DNA of 64,000 nt from positions 1 through 64,000 of the forward strand of contig NZ_JAIOAB010000010.1 in assembly GCF_019890635.1 (NCBI RefSeq). The letters run 5' to 3'. Positions 36,804 to 44,749 of this stretch are shown one piece after another (the stretch's first letter is position 1; each line of letters begins with the position of its first letter). This stretch comes from Streptomyces sennicomposti (GTDB taxonomy: Bacteria > Actinomycetota > Actinomycetes > Streptomycetales > Streptomycetaceae). The translations under genes were made by a program, and so were the position numbers. The notes under the pieces were generated by a model. It searched no databases. It was given only the letters and a program-made list of their open reading frames with translations, and was not told the DNA's origin.

Positions 36804-36817
36804 GGGGAGCGCTCCCC
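36804..36817. promoter_or_regulatory. CebR-type operator 2
   Basis: GGGGAGCGCTCCCC differs from the first box at the two outer bases. Its centre is 30 bases from the first, about three helical turns, so both face the same side. Confidence 0.65.
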
Positions 36818-36968
36818 TGCCGCCGGTCCCGCACTCCCTCGTCCGTCCGGCGGCGCGCTCCCCAGGCGGGCGGGGGCTCCAGCACTCACCGGACACCGCA
36901 CGACGAGAACGCGAACGGATCACGACGACAACGCAACGGATCATCCTCGTCCGACGGAAGGACCGAAC

Positions 36969-38108
36969 GTGGCTCGACGCAGCAGACTCCTGTCGGTGGC
37001 GGCGGCCTTCGCCACCCTCCTCGCGGCCCTGGGGCTGACTCTCCTCGGGCAGGGCCGCGCCGAAGCGCACGGCGTGGCGATGCTCCCCGGATCGCGCACC
37101 TACCTGTGCTACCTGGACGCCCAGACCAGCACCGGCGCCCTCGACCCGACGAACCCCGCCTGCAAGGACGCGCTGGCCAAGAGCGGCGCGACGGCGCTGT
37201 ACAACTGGTTCGCCGTGCTCGACTCCAATGCCGGCGGCCGGGGCGCCGGTTACGTGCCGGACGGCACCCTGTGCAGCGCGGGCGACCGGTCGCCGTACGA
37301 CTTCTCGGCCTACAACGCCGCCCGCGCCGACTGGCCGAGGACGCACCTGACCTCCGGGGCGACGATCCAGGCGCAGTACAGCAACTGGGCCGCGCACCCG
37401 GGCGACTTCCGGGTCTACGTGACCAAGGCGGGCTGGTCGCCGACCGCCCAACTGCGCTGGTCCGACCTGGAGTTGATCCAGACGATCACCAACCCGCCGC
37501 AGGTGGGCTCGCCCGGCACCAACGGCGGCCACTACTACTGGGACCTGAAGCTGCCCTCCGGCCGTTCCGGCGACGCGCTGGTGTTCATCCAGTGGGTGCG
37601 TTCGGACAGCCAGGAGAACTTCTTCTCCTGCTCGGACGTCGTCTTCGACGGCGGCCACGGCGAGGTGACCGGCATCCGCGGCCAGGGCTCCTCGACGCCC
37701 ACTCCCACTCCCACGCCCACCCCGACCCCCACGCCGACCCCGACCCCCACGCCGACCCCCACCCCCACGCCGACCCCCACCCCGAGCGACCCGCACACCG
37801 GCTCCTGCATGGCCGTGTACTCCGTGACCAACTCCTGGAGCGGCGGGTTCCAGGGCTCGGTGGAGGTGATGAACCACGGCACCACGCCGCTGAACGGCTG
37901 GTCGGTGGCGTGGAAGCCGGGCGCCGGCACCCGGATCGGCACCGCCTGGAACGGCACCCTGACGACGGCCGCCGACGGCACGGTCACGGTGACGAACGCG
38001 GACTACAACCGGGTCGTGCCGCCCGACGGCAGCGTCACCTTCGGCTTCACCGCCACGTCCACGGGCAACGACTACCCGATCGGCTCGATCGGCTGCGTCA
38101 ATCCGTGA
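36969..38108 (+). CDS. Secreted cellulose-active AA10 LPMO with CBM2
   Basis: This 379-residue protein starts at GTG after GGAAGGACC. After a signal peptide (cleavage expected before His34 in AEAHGVAML) the AA10 domain runs to about 240. His34 and His143 (NWAAHPGDF) form the copper-binding histidine brace, with an axial Phe in ENFFSCSD. A 15-fold Thr-Pro linker (243-272) joins a C-terminal CBM2 (about 280-379, CMAVYSVTNSWSGGFQG to IGSIGCVNP). It oxidatively cleaves cellulose. The hairpin after the stop ends the transcript. Confidence 0.93.
   Translation: MARRSRLLSVAAAFATLLAALGLTLLGQGRAEAHGVAMLPGSRTYLCYLDAQTSTGALDPTNPACKDALAKSGATALYNWFAVLDSNAGGRGAGYVPDGTLCSAGDRSPYDFSAYNAARADWPRTHLTSGATIQAQYSNWAAHPGDFRVYVTKAGWSPTAQLRWSDLELIQTITNPPQVGSPGTNGGHYYWDLKLPSGRSGDALVFIQWVRSDSQENFFSCSDVVFDGGHGEVTGIRGQGSSTPTPTPTPTPTPTPTPTPTPTPTPTPTPTPSDPHTGSCMAVYSVTNSWSGGFQGSVEVMNHGTTPLNGWSVAWKPGAGTRIGTAWNGTLTTAADGTVTVTNADYNRVVPPDGSVTFGFTATSTGNDYPIGSIGCVNP
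37693..37782 (+). repeat. Thr-Pro linker repeat in the AA10 gene
   Basis: About 90 bases of alternating ACC/ACG and CCC/CCG codons encode 15 Thr-Pro pairs; the codon choice varies, so the repeat is not a perfect DNA copy. Confidence 0.8.
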
Positions 38109-38130
38109 CGACCGGATAGCCCGCAGTCCG

Positions 38131-38163
38131 GAGGTGGGGGCCGGCGACACCGGCCCCCACCTC
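38131..38163 (+). terminator. AA10 oxidase terminator
   Basis: A 14-bp perfect stem (38131-38144 with 38150-38163, GAGGTGGGGG and CCCCCACCTC outer arms) closes CGACA, 22 bases after the stop. Confidence 0.7.
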
Positions 38164-38247
38164 GCCGCGTCCGTGCGGCCGTCCCGCGAAGCCCTGATCC
38201 GTACCTGCGCGAGACGACGGTCTCGGCCAGGAACCGTGCGTCCGAAA

Positions 38248-38282
38248 GCAATATTGCAGCCTCCTGCACGATTGCCTAGGGT
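38248..38282 (+). promoter_or_regulatory. Promoter and palindrome upstream of the P450 gene
   Basis: TTGCAG (38254-38259) and TAGGGT (38277-38282) are 17 bases apart. A perfect GCAATATTGC palindrome (38248-38257) overlaps the -35, and a further ATTGC occurs at 38271. It may be an operator of the following TetR. Confidence 0.5.
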
Positions 38283-38408
38283 GCCGAATACTGGAGAAAT
38301 GCGACGGTCCGGGCACCGGACGCGGGCACCGGCCGCCTGCGAGGCGGTAAGACCGGCGCGCGCGGTCCGGTGCGGACGGCTCTCCCCCCACGAGAGGCGG
38401 CACCCCTC

Positions 38409-39611
38409 ATGACCATCAGCAATCCTCGGCCCTACCCGTTCAAGGCGACCGACGAGCTCTACGTCGAACCGCGCTTCGAACAGCTCCGCGAGAACGAGCC
38501 GCTGTGCCCGGTACGGCTGCCGCACGGCGAGGCGGCCTGGCTGGTGACCCGCTACGAGGACGTGAAGACCGTACTGGGCGACCCCCGCTTCAGCCGGGCC
38601 CGCGCGGTCACCGAGGACGAGCCCCGCACCCGCCCCTACCGCGGCCTGCCCGGCAACATCCTGGAGTTCGACCCGCCCGAGCACACCCGGCTCAGGCGTG
38701 TGGTCGCCAAGGCCTTCACCGTCCGCCGGGTGGAGGAACTGCGGGTGCGCGCCCAGGCGATCGCCGACGGACTCGTCGACGCCATGATCGCCCAGGGGCC
38801 GCCCGCCGACCTGGTGGCAGGCTTCGCCCTGCCGCTGCCCGTCACGGTGATCTGCGAACTGCTCGGCGTGCCGCTGGAGGACCGTACCCGCTTCAGGCTC
38901 TGGTCGGACGCCCTGCTGTCCACCACCCGCTTCACCCCCGAGGAGGTGGAGCGGTACGCCGGCGAACTGTCCGCCTACATGGCCGCCCTGATCGCCGAAC
39001 GGCGCAAGGAGCCCACGGACGACCTGCTCGGCGTGATGGTCGCCGCCCGCGACGAGGAGGAACGGCTCTCGGAGGACGAACTCGTGGCCATGGGCGTCGG
39101 CGTACTGGTCGCGGGCCACGAGACCACCGCCAGCCAGATCCCGAACTTCGTGCACACGCTGCTCGACCACCCCGACCAGCTGGCCCGCCTCCGCGCCGAC
39201 CTGGACCTCGTGCCCCAGGCGGTGGAGGAGCTGATGCGGTTCGTGCCGCTCGGCGACGCCGGGATCGCCCGCTACGCCCTGGAGGACGTGGAGCTGAGCG
39301 GCGGCGTGGTGCGCGCCGGCGAACCCGTCGTCACCTCCAACGTGGCGGCCAACCGCGACGCCGCCGTCTTCACCCGCCCCGAGGAACTGGACCTGGCCCG
39401 GCAGGAGGCCTCGCACGTCGGATTCGGCCACGGCCCGCACCACTGCCTGGGCGCACAACTGGCCCGGATGGAACTCCAGGTGACCCTGCGCACCCTGCTC
39501 ACCCGGCTGCCCGGCCTGCGCCTGGCCGGCACCGGCGCCGACCTCGAACGCAAGACCGGCTCCGGAGTGAAGGGCTTCTCGAAGATGCTCGTCACCTGGG
39601 ACGAGACGTGA
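38409..39611 (+). CDS. Cytochrome P450
   Basis: This 400-residue P450 has the I-helix AGHETTAS (about 236-243), the K-helix EELMR (ExxR) and the heme-binding GFGHGPHHCLG with Cys346. These match the CYP105/107-type bacterial P450s needing ferredoxin, but no ferredoxin is adjacent. Substrate is unknown. It is followed 113 bases later by a TetR gene that may control it. Confidence 0.9.
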   Translation: MTISNPRPYPFKATDELYVEPRFEQLRENEPLCPVRLPHGEAAWLVTRYEDVKTVLGDPRFSRARAVTEDEPRTRPYRGLPGNILEFDPPEHTRLRRVVAKAFTVRRVEELRVRAQAIADGLVDAMIAQGPPADLVAGFALPLPVTVICELLGVPLEDRTRFRLWSDALLSTTRFTPEEVERYAGELSAYMAALIAERRKEPTDDLLGVMVAARDEEERLSEDELVAMGVGVLVAGHETTASQIPNFVHTLLDHPDQLARLRADLDLVPQAVEELMRFVPLGDAGIARYALEDVELSGGVVRAGEPVVTSNVAANRDAAVFTRPEELDLARQEASHVGFGHGPHHCLGAQLARMELQVTLRTLLTRLPGLRLAGTGADLERKTGSGVKGFSKMLVTWDET

Positions 39612-39711
39612 CCGACCCGGCCGCCACATGCACCTGAGGCGGCGCGGCCCGAGAGCCCGGACGGGGCCCGCCCATGCGCTGCGGCCCCGTCCGCCCGCCG
39701 CCCGCCCCGGC

Positions 39712-39717
39712 TACGCT
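39712..39717 (+). promoter_or_regulatory. Candidate -10 of a leaderless TetR transcript
   Basis: TACGCT at 39712-39717 is seven bases before ATG 39725; no Shine-Dalgarno is present. Confidence 0.45.
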
Positions 39718-39724
39718 ACGGGCC

Positions 39725-40351
39725 ATGACTGGCGAGACCGGAACCTCCCACCGACAGCGGAGCAAGGCCCGGCGCCGGGAGGCGATCAGGCGCTCGGGCA
39801 TGCGCCTGTTCGCCGAGCGGGGCTACGACGGCACCACCATCGCCGACATCGCCGAGGCGGCCGAGGTCGCCCCCCGCACCGTCTCGCTGTACTTCCCCTC
39901 CAAGCACGAGATCGCCCTGTCCGTGCCGAACGAGATCGCGGCCCGGCTCTCCGCCGTCTTCAAGGCCCGCCCCGGCGCCGGCTTCCTCGACGTCGTCGAC
40001 ACCTGGCTCACCGGCGAGGCCGACGCCCTGGACCCGGAACTGCTGGCCCTGCTCACCGCGATGTTCGAGGCCAACCCCGCGCTCAAGGCGCACGGCAGCA
40101 GCCAACTGGCCGAAGCGGTACGCCTCACCGGCCCCGCGCTCGCCGCCGCGACCGGACTCCCCGAGACCCACCCGATGCACGCCGTCATCGGCTCCGCCGT
40201 GGGCGGCGCCCTGAGCCAGTACTTCGGCGCCGTCCTGCGGCACGACGACGCCCCCGCGCACCACCCCCTCTTCATGGCCTGCCTGCGCGCCCTCGTCGAC
40301 ACCGCCCGGCAGGGCGCCCCCGCGCATCCGGCGGACCCGCACACCACCTGA
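39725..40351 (+). CDS. TetR family regulator
   Basis: The 208-residue protein has a TetR helix-turn-helix after a basic N-terminus: RSKARRREAIRRSGMRLFAERGYDGTTIADIAEAAEVAPRTVSLYFPSKHEIAL (about 12-64). The C-terminal ligand domain is ordinary. Its position right after the P450 suggests control of that gene. It appears leaderless (see its -10). Confidence 0.87.
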   Translation: MTGETGTSHRQRSKARRREAIRRSGMRLFAERGYDGTTIADIAEAAEVAPRTVSLYFPSKHEIALSVPNEIAARLSAVFKARPGAGFLDVVDTWLTGEADALDPELLALLTAMFEANPALKAHGSSQLAEAVRLTGPALAAATGLPETHPMHAVIGSAVGGALSQYFGAVLRHDDAPAHHPLFMACLRALVDTARQGAPAHPADPHTT

Positions 40352-40408
40352 CGATCTTCTTCGCACATCGCCGCGTTACACATGCGAATTCGGGGGCAAG
40401 GTGGTGTG

Positions 40409-41938
40409 GTGGCCGATGTGACACCTGAAGGACAGACCGACCCCCTCGGCACGGAGCGGCTGCGGGACGCTCTCGCGACGATGCCGCGACAGGTCCGCGA
40501 GGAGCTGACCCGCAGACTCCGGCGCAGCAGACGAGCCCTGCGCGAGGAGGACGTGCAGGTCGTGGAACCGCCCCTGCTCAAGCGGGCGGTCGGCGCCTCC
40601 GCCCTCGGCAACTGCATGGAGTGGTTCGACTTCGGCGTCTACAGCTACCTCGCCGCCACCATCGGCAAGGTGTTCTTCCCCGGCGCCTCCCCGGGCGCCC
40701 AGGTGATCTCCTCCTTCGCGACCTTCGCGGCCGCGTTCGTCGTACGGCCGCTCGGCGGTCTGGTCTTCGGGCCCCTCGGCGACCGGCTCGGCCGGCAGAA
40801 GGTGCTCGCCACCACCATGATCATGATGGCGATCGGAACGTTCGCCATCGGCCTGATCCCGAGCTACGCCACCATCGGCATCGCCGCCCCCGTCCTGCTG
40901 CTGCTCGCCCGTATGGTGCAAGGTTTCTCCACCGGCGGCGAGTACGGCGGCGCGACCACCTTCGTGGCCGAGTACTCGCCCGACCGCCGCCGCGGCTTCC
41001 TCTCCAGCTGGCTCGACTTCGGCACCTTCGTCGGCTACGCGCTCGGCTCCGCCCTGGTCACGGTCCTGAACCTCGCCCTCACCGACGCCCAGATGCTGGC
41101 CTGGGGCTGGCGGGTGCCGTTCCTCATCGCCGGACCGCTCGGCGCCATCGGCCTGTACATGCGGCTCAAGCTGGAGGAGTCGCCGGCCTTCCAGCAGCAG
41201 CTGGACGAGCACGAGAAGTCCCTCGCGCAGAAGTCGGCGGGCAGCGAGTTCAGGACCATCGTCAGGAAGCACTGGAAGGCCCTGCTGGTCTGCATGGGCA
41301 TCGTGCTGCTCTACAACGTCACCAACTACATGGTGACCGGCTATCTGCCCACCTACCAGACCGAGACCCTGCACCGCTCCAGCGGCTCCGCCGACCTCCT
41401 GGTGCTGATCGGCATGGTGTGGATCGTGCTGCTCATCACCTTCATCGGCCGGCTCAGCGACCACGTCGGCCGCCGCCCGGTGTACGCGGTCGCGGCGGCC
41501 GCGATGATCGTCCTCGCCGTCCCCGCCTTCCTGCTGATCAAGGCGCACGGCACCTGGCCGCCGATCCTCGGCGTGCTGATCCTGTCCACCCTGCTGGCCG
41601 GTTTCGCCGCGCCGAGCGCCGCCACCCTGCCCGCCCTCTTCCCGACCGCCGTCCGCTACGCCGCCATGGGCATCGGCTTCAACTTCGCCGTCGCCGCGTT
41701 CGGCGGCACCACCCCGCTGGTCACCGCCGCCCTGGTCGGCGCCACCGGCAACGACCTGATGCCCGCCTACTACCTGATGGCGGCCGGCGTCATCGGCCTG
41801 GTCACCGTGAAGTTCCTGCCCGAGAGCGCGCAGGTGCCGCTGCACGGCTCCCAGCCGATGGTCGGCTCCGAGGAGGAGCAGCGCGAGCTGCTGTCCACCT
41901 CCGAGGCGCTGTACCGGGCCGCCCGCAAGACGGCCTGA
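40409..41938 (+). CDS. MHS family MFS transporter (ProP-like), copy 2
   Basis: This 509-residue 12-helix transporter is a paralogue of the 33119 protein: SALGNCMEWFDFGVYSYLAATIGKVFFP, VRPLGGLVFGPLGDRLGRQK and VQGFSTGGEYGGATTFVAEYSPDRRRG align directly. The charged N-terminal extension is longer and differs. Uptake of a compatible solute or organic acid is likely. The start is uncertain: GTG at 40409 is used because it gives a similar MAD- opening, but 40382 and 40406 are alternatives. Confidence 0.85.
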   Translation: MADVTPEGQTDPLGTERLRDALATMPRQVREELTRRLRRSRRALREEDVQVVEPPLLKRAVGASALGNCMEWFDFGVYSYLAATIGKVFFPGASPGAQVISSFATFAAAFVVRPLGGLVFGPLGDRLGRQKVLATTMIMMAIGTFAIGLIPSYATIGIAAPVLLLLARMVQGFSTGGEYGGATTFVAEYSPDRRRGFLSSWLDFGTFVGYALGSALVTVLNLALTDAQMLAWGWRVPFLIAGPLGAIGLYMRLKLEESPAFQQQLDEHEKSLAQKSAGSEFRTIVRKHWKALLVCMGIVLLYNVTNYMVTGYLPTYQTETLHRSSGSADLLVLIGMVWIVLLITFIGRLSDHVGRRPVYAVAAAAMIVLAVPAFLLIKAHGTWPPILGVLILSTLLAGFAAPSAATLPALFPTAVRYAAMGIGFNFAVAAFGGTTPLVTAALVGATGNDLMPAYYLMAAGVIGLVTVKFLPESAQVPLHGSQPMVGSEEEQRELLSTSEALYRAARKTA

Positions 41939-42004
41939 GCCGGCCAGCCGGGCGGGCGGTCTGCCCTTGCGCCCTGGCGTCTGCGCCTGCGCCTGCCCCC
42001 GTGC

Positions 42005-42898
42005 TTATGCGCCGAGCCGGTCGGCGAGCCGGGTGAGGGTGGCGCCGAGGGGCAGGCCGAGCCGTACGGCGGCCAGGTCGTCGCCGCGCGTCGCCCCCTG
42101 GTTGACGATGGCGACCGGCTTGCCCTGCTTCGCCGCCCGGCGCACGAACCGCAGGCCGGACATGACGGTCAGCGAGGACCCGGCCACCAGCAGCGCGGAC
42201 GCCGCGTCGACCAGCTCGTAGCACTGCGCCACCCGCGGCTTGGGCACGTTCTCGCCGAAGAAGACCACGTCCGGCTTGAGCGTCCCGGTGCCGCACACCT
42301 GGCAGGGCACCGTGTGGAAATGGGCCTCCTGCTCGGGCGCCAGCTCCGCGTCGCCGTCGGGGTTGACCCGGGCGGCGATGTCACGGAAGCCCGGGTTGGC
42401 CTCCCGCAGCCGCTGGTCGAGATGGGCACGCGAGACGGTGTTGCCGCAGGTCAGGCAGATGACCCGGTGCAGGCTGCCATGGAGTTCGACCGCCTCGCGG
42501 GTGCCCGCCGCCGCGTGCAGGCCGTCCACGTTCTGCGTGATGACGTCCGAGACGGCGCCGGCCGCGGCCAGACGGGCGACCGCCCGGTGCCCGGCGTTCG
42601 GCCGCGCGGCGGTGATCGCCTCCCACCCCAGATGGCTGCGGGCCCAGTAACGGCGGCGGCTCTCCTCGCTGCCGGTGAACTCCTGGTACGTCATCGGCGT
42701 GTGCCGTCGGCGGCTGCCCGTGGGCCCGCGGTAGTCGGGGATGCCGGACTCGGTGGAGATGCCGGCGCCGCTGAGCACGAGGACGCGCCCCGCCTCCAGC
42801 AGCCGTGAGACCGCCTCGAAGGCGCGGCCCCGGAGCGGCGCGGACGGCGGCGACATCGCGCCGCGTATCGGCGGGTCGGGCAGCACACGAGCGTCCAT
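42005..42898 (-). CDS. Sir2 family NAD-dependent protein deacetylase
   Basis: This 297-residue sirtuin has the NAD-binding VLVLSGAGISTESGIPDYRGPTG motif (about 39-61), the catalytic ITQNVDGLHAAAG and ELHGSLH (active His), four zinc Cys in CLTCG and CQVCG, and the final NAD motif VAGSSLTVMSG. It removes acyl groups from lysine. The start ATG is preceded by a -10-like TACCCT six bases away and no ribosome site, suggesting a leaderless transcript. Confidence 0.93.
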   Translation of the reverse strand: MDARVLPDPPIRGAMSPPSAPLRGRAFEAVSRLLEAGRVLVLSGAGISTESGIPDYRGPTGSRRRHTPMTYQEFTGSEESRRRYWARSHLGWEAITAARPNAGHRAVARLAAAGAVSDVITQNVDGLHAAAGTREAVELHGSLHRVICLTCGNTVSRAHLDQRLREANPGFRDIAARVNPDGDAELAPEQEAHFHTVPCQVCGTGTLKPDVVFFGENVPKPRVAQCYELVDAASALLVAGSSLTVMSGLRFVRRAAKQGKPVAIVNQGATRGDDLAAVRLGLPLGATLTRLADRLGA

Positions 42899-42904
42899 GC
42901 GGGC

Positions 42905-42910
42905 AGGGTA
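42905..42910 (-). promoter_or_regulatory. Candidate -10 of a leaderless sirtuin transcript
   Basis: On the minus strand TACCCT is followed by six bases and then ATG. No Shine-Dalgarno is seen. Confidence 0.4.
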
Positions 42911-42980
42911 CGCCTCACCGGTCACCGGTTTCCGACCGTCGCCCGCCGGCCGGCCTCTTCGCGCCCTGGCCGCCCACAGC

Positions 42981-43020
42981 GCTCCGCCCCCTGCCGACGG
43001 GTGTCGGCAGGGGGCGGAGC
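42981..43020 (-). terminator. Very strong hairpin terminator of the symporter gene
   Basis: An 18-bp perfect stem (42981-42998 with 43003-43020, outer arms GCTCCGCCCC and GGGGCGGAGC) closes a GGGT loop, 35 bases past the minus-strand stop. Confidence 0.75.
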
Positions 43021-43054
43021 GAAGGGGCGGCCGGGCGCGGGCCGGTCGTCGGGG

Positions 43055-44389
43055 TCAGGCGGCCGACGCCGCCGCGGGCTGCGGCTCGCTGTAGACGCTC
43101 TCCAGGTCGTCGACCGCGGAGGCCGAGGCCGTGTCGTACTTCGTGCGGTCCAGGATGTTCTCGCGGGCGGAGACGAGGACCGGGACGAGGGCCTGACCGG
43201 CCACGTTGGTGGCGGTGCGCATCATGTCCAGGATCGGGTCGATGGCCAGCAGCAGACCCACGCCCTCCATCGGCAGGCCGAGGGTGGACAGGGTGAGCGT
43301 CAGCATGACCGTCGCACCGGTCAGACCGGCGGTGGCCGCCGAGCCGATCACCGAGACGAACGCGATGAGCAGGTACTCCTTGATGCCCAGCGACACGTCG
43401 AAGATCTGCGCCACGAAGATCGCGGAGATCGCCGGGTAGATCGCCGCGCAGCCGTCCATCTTGGTCGTCGCGCCGAACGGCACGGCGAAGGAGGCGTAGT
43501 CCTTCGGGACGCCGAGGCGGATCGCCGACTGCTGGGTGACCGGCATGGTGCCGACCGAGGAGCGGGAGACGAACGCCAGCTGGATCGCGGGCCAGGCGCC
43601 CTTGAAGAACTGCAGCGGGTTCAGCTTGGCCACGGTGCCGAGCAGCAGCGGGTAGACGCCGAACAGGACCAGCGCGCAGCCGATGTAGATGTCGGCGGTG
43701 AAGGTGGCGTAGTCGCCGAGCAGGTCCCAGCCGTACTCCACGATCGCGCGGCCGATCAGACCGGCGGAGCCGATCGGGGCGAGCAGGATCACCCACCACA
43801 GGGCCTTCTGCAGCAGCTCCAGGACCGACTCGGACAGGCTCAGGATCGGCTGGGCCTTCGCGCCGATCTTCAGGATCGCGATGCCGGCGACGACCGCCAT
43901 GAAGACGATCTGCAGCACGTTCAGCTCGGTGAACGGGGTGACGACGTCCGTCGGGATGATGCCGGTGAGGAAGTCCAGCCAGCTGCCGGCGTGGTCCGGC
44001 TTGGCGCCGTCGGCCGCGGTGAGGTCGGAACCGGAGCCCGGGTTGGAGATCAGGCCGATGGCCAGACCGATGACCACCGCGATCAGCGAGGTGATCATGA
44101 ACCAGAGCAGGGTCCGGCCGGCCAGCCGGGCCGCGTTGTTGACCTTCCGCAGATTGGTGATGGACACCATGATCGCGAAGAAGACCAGCGGGGCCACGGC
44201 CAGCTTCAGCAGCTGCACGAAGATGCCGCCCACCTTGTCGAGGGTGGTGGCCAGCCACGACACGTCGTAGGTGCGGGCGACGAACCCGAGGACCAGTCCG
44301 ACGGCGAGGCCGAGCAGGACCTGGGCCCAGAACGGTACGGGTATCCGGAAGCCGCTCTTCGCGGGCTTGGGATCGGTGGCGTCGGACAC
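43055..44389 (-). CDS. Dicarboxylate/amino acid:cation symporter (DAACS family)
   Basis: This 444-residue protein starts at GTG 44389 with GGAG upstream. It has eight or so membrane helices and the DAACS signatures: a Ser-rich hairpin FVSRSSVGTMPVTQQSA, AVPFGATTKMDGCAAIYPAI with the conserved substrate and sodium residues, and AGLTGATVMLTLTLSTLGLP. Members transport glutamate, aspartate, C4-dicarboxylates or L-cystine. The gene is preceded by a leader peptide of the kind usually linked to cysteine metabolism, which favours a cystine or sulfur-compound substrate over succinate, an inference. Confidence 0.88.
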   Translation of the reverse strand: MSDATDPKPAKSGFRIPVPFWAQVLLGLAVGLVLGFVARTYDVSWLATTLDKVGGIFVQLLKLAVAPLVFFAIMVSITNLRKVNNAARLAGRTLLWFMITSLIAVVIGLAIGLISNPGSGSDLTAADGAKPDHAGSWLDFLTGIIPTDVVTPFTELNVLQIVFMAVVAGIAILKIGAKAQPILSLSESVLELLQKALWWVILLAPIGSAGLIGRAIVEYGWDLLGDYATFTADIYIGCALVLFGVYPLLLGTVAKLNPLQFFKGAWPAIQLAFVSRSSVGTMPVTQQSAIRLGVPKDYASFAVPFGATTKMDGCAAIYPAISAIFVAQIFDVSLGIKEYLLIAFVSVIGSAATAGLTGATVMLTLTLSTLGLPMEGVGLLLAIDPILDMMRTATNVAGQALVPVLVSARENILDRTKYDTASASAVDDLESVYSEPQPAAASAA

Positions 44390-44446
44390 GGACACACTCC
44401 AGCTGGGGGACGCACGGAAGGGGACGGGAGGAACGGGCAACAAGGA

Positions 44447-44482
44447 AGCGGCGACCGTGAGTGAAGCGTCGACGGCGCCGCT
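44447..44482 (-). promoter_or_regulatory. Hairpin between leader peptide and symporter
   Basis: AGCGGCG (44447-44453) pairs with CGCCGCT (44476-44482); CCGT pairs with ACGG inside, with a one-base bulge. It lies between the leader stop and the symporter ribosome site and could act as an attenuator or sequester the site. Confidence 0.4.
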
Positions 44483-44498
44483 GCGGGAAGGAACGCGG

Positions 44499-44570
44499 TC
44501 AGGCGCGACAGACCGCGGACATGCAGCGGCAGAGATCGACGTGCAGGCGCGCCACGAGCGGGACGCCCAT
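44499..44570 (-). CDS. Cys/Arg leader peptide upstream of the symporter
   Basis: A 23-residue frame opens MGVP and continues LVARLHVDLCRCMSAVCR before a final Ala. This matches the actinobacterial 'putative leader peptide' family (LVxRxHVDLxR...SAVCR), found before sulfur and cysteine genes, where translation of the Cys codons senses cysteine supply. Three Cys codons lie near the end. An in-frame upstream ATG at 44627 would give a 42-residue version, and no ribosome site decides between them. It precedes the DAACS symporter by 109 bases. Confidence 0.75.
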   Translation of the reverse strand: MGVPLVARLHVDLCRCMSAVCRA

Positions 44571-44649
44571 GACGACGCGGCCGGCGCCGTAAGAGGCGTC
44601 GGCGCGGTGCGCGGCTGCTGACTTCATGGCAGAAACGTTAACACTTGTA

Positions 44650-44681
44650 CTTTGAGAACATCAAAGCTGTTCTTTGGGAAC
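44650..44681 (-). promoter_or_regulatory. Inverted repeats in the symporter promoter
   Basis: CTTTGA (44650-44655) and TCAAAG (44661-44666) are spaced by five; GTTC (44669-44672) and GAAC (44678-44681) lie beside them. The stretch is conspicuously AT-rich for this genome. Confidence 0.4.
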
Positions 44682-44749
44682 GGCATACGTCGGCCGTTCT
44701 TCCGCGCCGCTCCCCGCCGGCCTCCCCCCGGGACGCCGCCGCCCGCGCC

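Larger units (their letters stand above)
36554..36968 (+). other. Regulatory region of the AA10 oxidase gene
   Basis: These 415 bases have no gene. They contain a CCGAAA/TTTCGG dyad (36619-36632), an 18-bp perfect palindrome (36646-36663), a near-consensus promoter (36729-36757) and two CebR-type boxes (36774 and 36804). Confidence 0.75.
38109..38408 (+). other. Intergenic region with P450 promoter
   Basis: This stretch holds the AA10 terminator, then an AT-richer promoter area at 38248-38282 for the P450 gene, and about 120 bases of GC-rich leader before ATG 38409. No further gene is seen. Confidence 0.6.
44390..44749 (-). other. Leader region of the symporter operon
   Basis: These 360 bases between the symporter and the decarboxylase hold a small leader peptide (44499-44570), a hairpin between it and the symporter (44447-44482) and an AT-rich promoter area with inverted repeats (44650-44681). 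No other gene is evident. Confidence 0.7.

Noticed and set aside
30505..38108. A polysaccharide utilisation locus acting as one regulon
   Set aside because: The GH92 and AA10 genes have different operator types and orientations, so they are more likely neighbours than one regulon.
38409..40351. Part of a natural-product cluster
   Set aside because: A P450 and TetR alone, without scaffold-building enzymes, do not make a cluster.
42905..43020. A non-coding RNA between the sirtuin and symporter genes
   Set aside because: The single 18-bp hairpin is fully explained as the symporter terminator.
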